A stretch of DNA of 64,000 nucleotides from Chlorokybus atmophyticus. Taxonomy: Eukaryota; Streptophyta; Chlorokybophyceae; Chlorokybales; Chlorokybaceae. The stretch covers positions 763,830 to 827,829 of the forward strand of contig RHPI01001116.1 in the NCBI GenBank assembly GCA_009103225.1. The letters are read 5' to 3'. This document shows, one piece after another, positions 57,396-64,000 of this stretch (the stretch's first letter is position 1; each line of letters opens with the position of its first letter). The notes below the pieces were generated by a model. That model saw only the letters and a list, made by a program, of their open reading frames with translations. It was not told the DNA's origin and ran no database searches. Position numbers and translations under genes: made by a program.

Positions 57396-60300
57396 ATGTC
57401 AGCCATGTCACGTGACATGTGCGGTCTTAACTTGGATCAGCTGTTCTCTGTCTCTCATCTCGCGCAGCCTGGCCTGGGCGTGGCCTGGTCGTCGTCGTCG
57501 TGGGCGGCGGCGGCGGTGGCGGCGGAGGGAGGAAGGATGTCGTCGCATTCGTTGAAAGCGAGGACGTGGGCGGCCGGTGCGGGTGCAGGCCCGTACGGGG
57601 GCACGATCTTGTCGTCGTCGTCGTCGTCGGTGAGGCTGGTGTACGGGCCGTTCAACCGCTGGGTGCGAGCACATCCTGCCGCTGCCTGCGCACTCTCCAC
57701 CTGCACCCTACTCCTCGTGTAAGAGTCAACATCAAACACATCCAACAAAAAGTACTGCTTGTTGATCATCACATACTGGAAGCGGAGGCAAGGGGAGCGT
57801 GGTATGATCAAATCCATGTCTTGAGATTGGTGCTCCGTCACTATGCTGTACAACATCAACCGTAGCTGTTCCGTTACTTTGTTTGAGCTTGTCATGTAAT
57901 AGTGTGACGGTCACAACCATCGTCAGGATCTCACCAACACAGTGAGTAGATCTCACTGTGTTGGTGAGATCCTCTCACTTCAGATCGATTGATCCAGATG
58001 CTGCACAGCAGTCAGATCCAAGGGAAGCTCCCCAGTTCAAGTGCCCTTGGGACATCTGACTGTGTCATCACAGCTCTTTCACAGGCAGACATGCTGTACT
58101 AACTGATCACCATGCCTATAGCAGTACACTGAATCAGTAAATGTCCGGTAACCCACGAACATATCGTCGCAGCTGCAAAATGCAGACTCCTGAAACTCCT
58201 GTGATACAAATCAGATCATTGTTGCCAGCAAACTTTTGATATAGCAACAGCAGATGTGGATCCAATCAGACCTAATCTAGAACACACACACGCAGGTTGC
58301 TGGTTGCGGGCGTGTTCGAAGCCTTGTCATCCTCCTACACCCACACCACAGACACCTTCGTCGAGTCCACGCGCCGCTTCCTCCGCGAAAGCCGCGCCGC
58401 TTCCAACATCACCCTCGCCCACATCTGCACGAATAACAACAACAATGACCAGTCCAAACTGGTCCTTGTCACAGGCGCCGCAGGCTTCGTAGGTGAGCTG
58501 TGATACATCAAACACATTCACATTCTGACATCAGGGCTGAAGATGTCCAACATGATATGCTTACATCAGGTTATCATGCGGCGGTTGCGTTGCGTGGTGC
58601 GGGTGTACGTGTTGTTGGGTTGGACAACTTCAACGACTACTACGCTGTTGGGTTAAAGCGCAAGCGCGCGGAGATGCTCGCGCCGCGCGGCGTGTACATC
58701 GCCGAGGGGGACCTCAACGACGCAGACCTGCTGCGGACACTCTTCGACACGTGCGCCTTCACGCATGTGCTTCATCTTGCCGCACAGGTGGGACATGTTG
58801 GTGTTGTTGTTGTTGTTGGTGGTGGCACAATCAGTACTGATGGGTACCATGTGTGCAGGCGGGTGTGAGGTATGCTGTGAAGAACCCGCAAGCATACATC
58901 AAGAGCAATGTTGCGGGGACGGTGTCGCTACTGGAAGCAATGAAGGTGCGGGCTCATGTGTGTGTGCGTGCGTGCGCGTGCGAGTATGCGTGCGTGTGCG
59001 TGTGTGACAACTTTCTGTCACTATCAGAATGCGGGCGATAGACAGCCGGCTCTGGTGTTTGCGTCGTCGAGCAGCGTGTACGGCTTGAACACAAAGGTCC
59101 CGTTTTCGGAGGAGGACAGGACCGACAGACCAACCAGCCTGTACGCTGCCACAAAGGTAGTGCAAAGGAGAAAGATGTTACTGTTATTCAATGTGGCACA
59201 ATAATGCTCATGTCGTACAAGTGGTCTCATGCGCGTCTCTCTCCTGCAGCTGGAAGATGAGCTGCTTGTGCACACTTACAGCCACATCTACGGCCTGTCC
59301 GCCATCGGGTTGAGGTGAGTGGGAGAACGCAACAACCAGAACATTATTAAGTGAGCACTTTGAGTCAATTATGTTCATGGATATGCGTGAGTGCGCGTGC
59401 CTGCATATGTGCATTTGCGCGCACACACAGGCAAGCATGCACTCACACGCACACACACACATGCGAAGGCAGTGTTCTAATGACGCACATGTTAGGTTCT
59501 TCACGGTGTACGGGCCATGGGGCAGACCAGACATGGCCTACTTCTCCTTCACCAAAGCCATCCTTGAACAGCAGGTACAATGGGGATAAAACAGCGATGG
59601 CCGCTGTGGCATACATACGCATAACAGGGCAATGCTAATTGTTGTGTTCATGCATACACAGCCAATAAAGGTCTTCCGCACTGCGAGCGGAGGAGAACTG
59701 TTGAGAGACTTCACGTATGTTGATGACGTGGTTGCCGGCATATTGAGCGCCATTGACAAGGTGAGGCAAATATCGACTATTTTGGTGTGCATAAGTTGGG
59801 TTGATGTGAGTGAACCCCAAACCAACATGTGTGCATTGACATTAGGTCCCGAAGAGTGGCAAGACTGGAGACAAGGGCTATACGAGGATATACAACATTG
59901 GCAACACCAAACCCGTGACGGTCACGCAGCTCGTCCGCACCATTGAGACCCACGTTGATGAACCCGCCACCATTGAGTAAGTAAACCACATCACTACCAA
60001 CGACAACATAATCAGCCAAGCCAATCAACTTGACATCCGCAGATATGTCACTATGGACGACACGGGAGATGTGGAGTTCACGCACGCCAACATCACACGC
60101 GCGCACACCGAGCTCGGGTGCGTGGGATGCATAGCTTTATCACACTCCTTCTGTCCCTTGCATTGTGCCTGTGCGTGCCTGTGTGCATTTGTGCACATGT
60201 GCCTGTGCGTGTGTGTGTGTGCGCGCGGGTGCGTGCGTGCATATGTGTGTATGTGTGCGTGTGTTTGACATATCATGACAACCTTCGTGCTCATGCATCG

Positions 60301-60463
60301 CAGATACGAGCCCAAGACAGACTTGTTTTCTGGTTTGAAGCAATTCACTGCGTGGTACCGTGGCTACTATCAGGAGGAGACGCTGCGTTCTGTCCGGCAG
60401 ACGGGCACCGTGTTGAGCGTGGAGGGAACGCGTGCGAGTGCTGATGGAACTCAATCGCGGTAA
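57396..60463 (+). CDS. GAE: UDP-glucuronate 4-epimerase, Golgi type II membrane protein
   Basis: NAD-dependent SDR-family epimerase that interconverts UDP-glucuronate and UDP-galacturonate, the precursor of pectic and similar acidic polysaccharides. 520 aa in 11 exons: 57396-57718, 58296-58492, 58570-58787, 58859-58945, 59028-59156, 59250-59314, 59496-59574, 59662-59760, 59846-59976, 60043-60117 and 60304-60463. The total is divisible by three. A cytosolic N-terminus of about 95 aa precedes one hydrophobic anchor ([20 protein letters not shown]), then a lumenal stem and the catalytic domain. That domain shows [10 protein letters not shown] (NAD binding), [45 protein letters not shown] (the Tyr-x-x-x-Lys pair), [27 protein letters not shown] and [10 protein letters not shown]. 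All match plant GAE proteins closely. The C-terminal tail of about 35 aa is unmatched. Intron 1 (57719-58295) contains a 22-bp hairpin. Confidence 0.94.
57925..57973. repeat. Perfect 22-bp inverted repeat in GAE intron 1
   Basis: Arms 57925-57946 and 57952-57973 are exact reverse complements with a 5-nt loop. It will be transcribed with the GAE pre-mRNA. Confidence 0.9.
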
Positions 60464-63400
60464 CGAGGAATCGTGTTAGTAGTACTGTAGTTTTATGGTG
60501 TTGTATCCGGTGCACATTGCGCCGGTATGCGGCATGTACTAGCATTGTAGTATATATAGCATAGTATTCGCTATTTATGTAATAATATTATGGGGTAAGG
60601 GGCTGACAAGTGTTCGCGGAGGTGGTTGTTGTTTCACCAATGCAATGAAGACTTACGCTGGCAATGCCTATGTATGTGATACATTATTGTATTGCAGAGC
60701 TGAAACTTCCGGGATGCGGTGTTATTAGCTATAAAGATGACCATCACAACAACATAAACTATAACGATGATGGCAGCGTGCAGCATGGCAATAGCGGGTC
60801 CGCAGCATCTCACTATTATACTGCAGTTGCCAAAGCTCAACCAATGGTAGGATGTTGACATCATAGCCGATAGTCAAGTGACGTGCGCTTTATGGTAATT
60901 TTTCTCAAGTGGAGATGCAATTATAACTTTAATAATATTGAACAATTGTCATACAACTTAACAGCACGTGAAAGTTTTGCAGTCGCATGTTTTAATCAGC
61001 ATCGACTCCTCTATGTGATTCGGAATTGATGTAAATGCGGTGTGCATGTAACTTGCAATCACAATGCCATCAAGTTGCATTGCTCGGCGTTCTCCAAAAA
61101 TGTCTTTTTCTGCGATTGAGACCATTGCATTATTGGGCCATCCACCTCTAATGTATGTTGGCATGATGATGTGCCATGAGCAAGAGTGCTTACATGTCCT
61201 TATAATGGATTGCCAAATTGGTGGCCATTGCTATCCAGAGGATGCAGGAGGCTTGGGCTTCATCTGTGTCGGACGTAACTCATTTGCCATGAGACGATGC
61301 ATGCCTTTTCATTTTGCTTAATTTGTAAGCAATCAGTGTGTTCCTCTATTATCTAACCATTGCGCTTGTGCAATACAGATTGAAAACATAAAGGCATGTT
61401 GAAAATATCAGGTGTGTTAGAGCTATTTATGATGCGCTTGAGTACAGTTATTAAGCACATGCAATCAGCACGCAATATTTACATTTGTGTGTGTAGTGCA
61501 AATGTATATATATATGTACATATATATGTATATATGTACACACGCATGTATGTAATTATAAATGACATATACACAATACAATGCTTGTCGTAAGGTTAGT
61601 TAAAAAAATAACAATTGCACAATCACACAGCAATAAGTGCTCGTATTTACTTTTATAAAAGAAATGATGGTTTTGGCTTTGAGCGCATATAGCCAAGTCG
61701 TGTGCAATGTGTCATTTAGGCCAAGTTCATGGCATTAACATATGACTCATTTGGGAAAGCTATCACAATCACACTTAAATAACTTTGAAACAAGATCTGT
61801 TATTGTACACATTGCAAATGTTATTATTAAGTTGTCTAATGCAAACACGCAGTGTGTACTCATAATATAATTCAGTGCTATATCAAATACTTGAGCTCGC
61901 TAGAAATGTGAAATACGCATAAAAGTAAACGGTGCAAATGATTTGGCAATGAGCATGTTAACTTCAATCGATATGTAGGTGATAAATTGAATGCAACTGT
62001 TGATGATGTACTATCTACTACTACAGTTTGTGCTACGAACGTTTATAAACATATTAAGGGTCTGACTTGCTTACGCTGTTGCATGATACATACATTTCGC
62101 TTATCAGCATATTGCGTCATAATATAGACACACCTTACCAAGTATAGCTTTACGTGTATATGTTATTGAACACATAGATGTCAAATAGCAGATAGTAGAC
62201 TGATAACTGTCCCTGCAGCATGCATTATTCTACGCAGTGTCCAATGGGGAAATGCGTTGGGCGGTTAAATAATTATGGTAGTGGTATTATTGAAGATCGA
62301 AGCCTTATTTGCATATCATTGTCAAACTTTGCCGATTAAGCCCCACCTTGTATTTTGCCCCTCTACCTGAAACCTTATTTGACCCTTTAATTTTTATTGC
62401 TATGTGACGCATCGATGATTGTAACTTCTGTACCATGATTAAACTCAACAATGCATTATCACATCATGATTACAATACTTTGGCTTGATATTTCCTTCAA
62501 GATCAACACAAGCACACTTGATAGACACATATGCACCATATATACATGTATATAACAAGGGTTAACAATTGTGAATGCATGGTGTGATAACAAGGTAATG
62601 GTATCAGTCTTAATGACATATGACATAATGAATTGATTTAAAAAAACGCATATACATTATGCATATCATTTCAATGCATAACGTATAATTTGATCATGCA
62701 CATGTTTGGCATGCACATAACATGCATATAATGACATTTAGCTGCCCGCCTTGATGCAAGCGTATACATACATTTGAACAATCTGTCAATATGCATGGTA
62801 TATATTGCCGTACACATATAAACACATCCTGCTTGCGAAAGACGTATTTACATATGATTTGAGCTGCTTCCCTTGATCTAAGCACCATTCGCACACCTCA
62901 ATGTATGCACAACCATTGTGAGCCAAAGTTTTGCTTACATGGAGCTCGTATTGTACTGGATGACTTCAGCCAGAGCGACATCGACTTCATTTAGGGAAGT
63001 CAACATCGAGTCTCACAGGGGTTTAGTTCATCATGATTAACATGATGATGCGCCGCTTTGGCTCTGCACCAAAAAGGCCAAGGCAGGCAACCGGAGCAGG
63101 AAGCTAAGCACAGCGCCCCGCGCAACGGATAGAGCCCAAACAGCAACGCGCAGCGTTCTGGGCTGTCAGACGGTCAGGAGTTCGTTCTGATCCGTCGCGG
63201 CCGAATCCACGTGATACGCTCCCCACATCACCCTAACAAACCAAACATCATAGCCACATGCTGGCTCGTAATTTATGAGTCATAAAGCCCATTCTCAGCT
63301 ACATAGTGTTAACATCGAATGTCATAACCTGTTGTTATGCAGGGAGGGAATGAGGTGGAGTCATCAGGCAGCGCTTACCTCAATCAAATTGGGTAGGGCA

Positions 63401-63981
63401 AGGCAAGGGTGGGGATTAGGAAGAAATTCCGTACCTGCTGCAGGTCTGACACAGAGGCCTGCAGGTCCTACGTGGCGCACGCCAATGGGAAGGCGGCTTG
63501 CTGCCTGCGCGCGCGTCCGGTACGGCAAGCCGACGGCCTGGTCCAGACTTTTGGGCTGGGCTGAGGAGGCGGCGGGTTGAGGCAGAGGCAGGGGCGGCGG
63601 CGGTGGGGAGGTTGTTGGCGGGGTGGGTGAAGAGGTGANCGCCAGGGATAGCCACCAGCGTGCTGTTCATCACAGAGCGGAGTGGGCCTGCCGGTGAGAC
63701 ACACATGTGCAAATGGCACATATAAAAATACTTTCTAATCACTCACCCTCGCTCGCATGCAACATTTGTTGACTTGTATGGTGGCCCAATGATCAGGGTT
63801 GTTGACTTGTATGCATCTATTCATGCTCGCATGGTGCCCAGTAATCAGGGTTGTAATAGTTGCACCCCAACACAACCGCAATTGTGCTGTTTAGCAAAGC
63901 CAATTTGCATTCTGCAATGTGCTTTTCCCCTCAGTGTGTCAATTCAAGCAGGAGCGGATAGCAGTTGTGCGCATTTGTTTT
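60464..63981. other. Gene-free AT-rich region
   Basis: After the GAE 3' region the sequence is AT-rich, with a short (TATA/TACA) tract near 61,507-61,545, and shows no recognisable exon to about 63,050. 63,060-63,660 is more GC-rich. A minus-strand open stretch near 63,690-63,540 (one undetermined base at 63,639) after a GGCAG acceptor might be an exon of a gene running off the window, but no family was recognised. Confidence 0.4.
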
Positions 63982-64000
63982 GGGGGGGGGGGGGGGGGGG
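63982..64000. other. Poly-G run at the window end
   Basis: At least 19 consecutive G. It resembles the homopolymers at the gap (8081-8445) and at 49,947-49,978, so an assembly break is likely here. Confidence 0.8.

Noticed and set aside
57455-57895. 146-aa minus-strand ORF opposite GAE exon 1
   Set aside because: It overlaps an exon supported by the GAE membrane anchor and splice phase; its Asp run is the complement of GTC triplets. No independent support.
61064-61321. Small plus-strand ORF, and a minus-strand ORF opposite it, vaguely like a transposase remnant
   Set aside because: No convincing motif on either strand.

Overview
The window is nuclear DNA of a photosynthetic eukaryote. Genes are split by many short spliceosomal introns (mostly GT-AG, two GC-AG, one AT-AC), and gene-poor stretches are full of retroelements, microsatellites and hairpins. 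Three genes point to a plant-like alga of the green lineage: an f-type plastid thioredoxin with a transit-like leader, a DPE2-type cytosolic glucanotransferase, and a Golgi-type UDP-glucuronate 4-epimerase. The species cannot be named. An interstitial (CCCTAA)n tract hints at TTAGGG-type telomeres. All exon boundaries below were read by eye from splice sites, reading frame and family conservation; for five genes the exon phases close, and the summed CDS is divisible by three for the four whose start codon was identified plus the thioredoxin gene.

Layout. 1-2283: a 121-bp tandem duplication, then unresolved 5' sequence. 2284-6552 (+): oxysterol-binding-protein-related protein (PH, coiled coil, sterol-binding ORD), 5' end not found. 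6553-8990: intergenic with a 336-bp assembly gap. 8991-12897 (+): GH1 beta-glycosidase with a C-terminal membrane anchor, 14 exons. 14193-19360 (-): DPE2, 17 exons, with a convincing U12-type AT-AC intron. It is head-to-head, about 0.3 kb apart, with thioredoxin f (19668-20958, +). 21778-27114 (-): secreted PQQ-type sugar dehydrogenase fused to a PKD-like domain and two DUF1349-like domains, 11 exons.

27.1-57 kb is a repeat sea. It holds a 505-bp TRIM retrotransposon with a 5-bp target duplication, a TA-flanked pogo/Tigger-like MITE, palindrome clusters, TA and GT microsatellites, a decayed Crypton-like tyrosine recombinase gene, a LINE 3' fragment, a decayed hAT transposase, and a 7.2-kb Ty3/gypsy chromovirus. 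The 5' LTR of the chromovirus is replaced by a TRIM copy, yet the whole chimera is flanked by one 5-bp target duplication (AAAGA) and splits what looks like a host exon. 57396-60463 (+): UDP-glucuronate 4-epimerase, 11 exons. 60.5-64 kb: AT-rich, no confident gene.

The genes do not form a single pathway. DPE2, GH1 and the sugar dehydrogenase all act on sugars. Trx f is a known light-dependent regulator of plastid carbon metabolism, and the epimerase feeds galacturonate into wall or extracellular polysaccharide. The most unusual items are the TRIM/chromovirus chimera, the pol III-like boxes inside the TRIM, the AT-AC intron, the bacterial-style dehydrogenase fusion and several long perfect hairpins.
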